64,000 nucleotides of DNA from Rhodococcus sp. 1168 (GTDB lineage Bacteria; Actinomycetota; Actinomycetes; Mycobacteriales; Mycobacteriaceae), in contig NZ_MKKY01000036.1 of NCBI RefSeq assembly GCF_002091955.1, positions 124,001 to 188,000 of the forward strand, read 5' to 3'. Below, in pieces: positions 63,551 through 64,000 of the stretch. The translations under genes were made by a program, and so were the position numbers. Within the stretch, counting starts at the first letter, position 1. Each line of letters opens with the position of its first letter. Under the pieces are notes generated by a model. That model saw only the letters and a program-made list of their open reading frames with translations. It was not told the DNA's origin and did not search any database.

Positions 63551-64000
63551 ATGAGTACCGCTGCTGTCGCCGACGACCGTCGCTACGTCCTGACACTCGG
63601 ATGCCCCGACCGCACGGGCATCGTCGCCAAGATCTCGACATTCCTCGCCGACGTCGGTGGTTGGATCGTCGAGGCCGCGTACCACGCTGATCCGGACACC
63701 GACTGGTTCTTCACTCGGCAAGCAGTCCGTGCGTCTTCGGTCAATATGAGCATCGAAGAATTACGGGCCCGCTTCGAGTCCGTCGCCGCCGAGATCGGCC
63801 CGGAAACCGAATGGACACTTCATGATTCGGGCGAACGTAAGCGTGTCGTCATTCTGGTCAGCAAAGAAGCGCACTGCTTGCACGACCTGCTGGGGCGCGC
63901 GGCCGGCGGCGAGCTTCCTGCCGAGATCTCCGCAGTGATCGGCAACCACAAGTCTCTCGAGTCGGTTGCGACCGCGCACGGTGTCCGGTTCCATCACGTC
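63551..64000 (+). CDS. purU: Formyltetrahydrofolate deformylase PurU (5' part, runs off right edge)
   Basis: ATG at 63551; 150 codons are visible. An N-terminal ACT domain ([20 protein letters not shown]) is followed by the start of the formyl-transferase domain ([20 protein letters not shown]), typical of PurU, which releases formate from 10-formyl-THF. 98 bases upstream is divergent deoC. Length and C-terminus not visible. Confidence 0.92.
   Translation, partial: MSTAAVADDRRYVLTLGCPDRTGIVAKISTFLADVGGWIVEAAYHADPDTDWFFTRQAVRASSVNMSIEELRARFESVAAEIGPETEWTLHDSGERKRVVILVSKEAHCLHDLLGRAAGGELPAEISAVIGNHKSLESVATAHGVRFHHV

Noticed and set aside
1-64000. tRNA, rRNA, CRISPR arrays, intact prophage or intact IS
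   Set aside because: None was recognised when reading both strands; only short tandem repeats and one IS fragment are present.

Overview
This window reads as chromosomal DNA of a mycolic-acid actinobacterium, most likely Rhodococcus or a close relative. The evidence is high GC with GTG starts and many 4-base start/stop overlaps, a mycothiol gene (mshA), an LdtMt5-like L,D-transpeptidase, SenX3-RegX3, and a gene order that follows (from memory) the Mycobacterium tuberculosis block Rv0529 to Rv0478 read backwards. No rRNA, tRNA, CRISPR array, intact insertion sequence or replication origin was seen.

Layout. 1-6254: a tightly overlapping minus-strand operon, hemL - histidine phosphatase - tlpA-like - ccdA - resB - ccsB (haem synthesis feeding System II cytochrome c maturation), with a partial gene at the left edge. 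6439-10333: a coiled-coil membrane protein and a bioA-bioF-bioD operon with a BioQ-type operator between bioA and bioF. 10448-14885: an acyl-CoA oxidase, a copZ-csoR copper module and several small membrane proteins, including two unusually short ones. 14902-21298: hemB, hemD, a 56-codon coupled ORF, hemC, hemA, rex and a glutaredoxin-like gene, so haem synthesis is tied to a NADH/NAD+-sensing repressor. 21468-30654: SerB1-like phosphatase, acetyltransferase, acyltransferase, epimerase-like protein, bS22, an HTH protein, proC, a thioesterase, a TIM-barrel protein, a repeat-rich membrane protein and an internally deleted ppx/gppA remnant. 30655-36418: Rv0495c-like protein, regX3, senX3, gpmA, pirin, GNAT and AhpD-like genes.

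36493-47714 is the accessory part. It holds a catabolic cassette (CoA ligase, solute-binding lipoprotein, TetR, TauD/TfdA dioxygenase, nitroreductase, crotonase) with a clear palindromic operator, an ISL3-type transposase scrap, a three-gene locus with type VII secretion features (YxxxE partner, WXG protein with a glycine-zipper tail, four-helix membrane protein), a carboxylesterase and a broken ATPase gene. 47803-64000 returns to conserved order: a 4CL-like ligase, ybjN, mshA, an alpha/beta hydrolase, a ROK regulator, an SDR, the L,D-transpeptidase, a Rieske/metallo-beta-lactamase protein, murB, two DUF2505 proteins, a methyltransferase-like protein with a translated 33-bp repeat, an AbiEi-like protein, a DUF2993 protein, a mycothiol-dependent-enzyme-like protein, deoC and the start of purU.

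The best candidates for something new are the type VII-like locus at 43080-45293, the coupled peptide ORF between hemC and hemD, the ATC start position of bioA, and the shortened but still coupled ppx/gppA gene.
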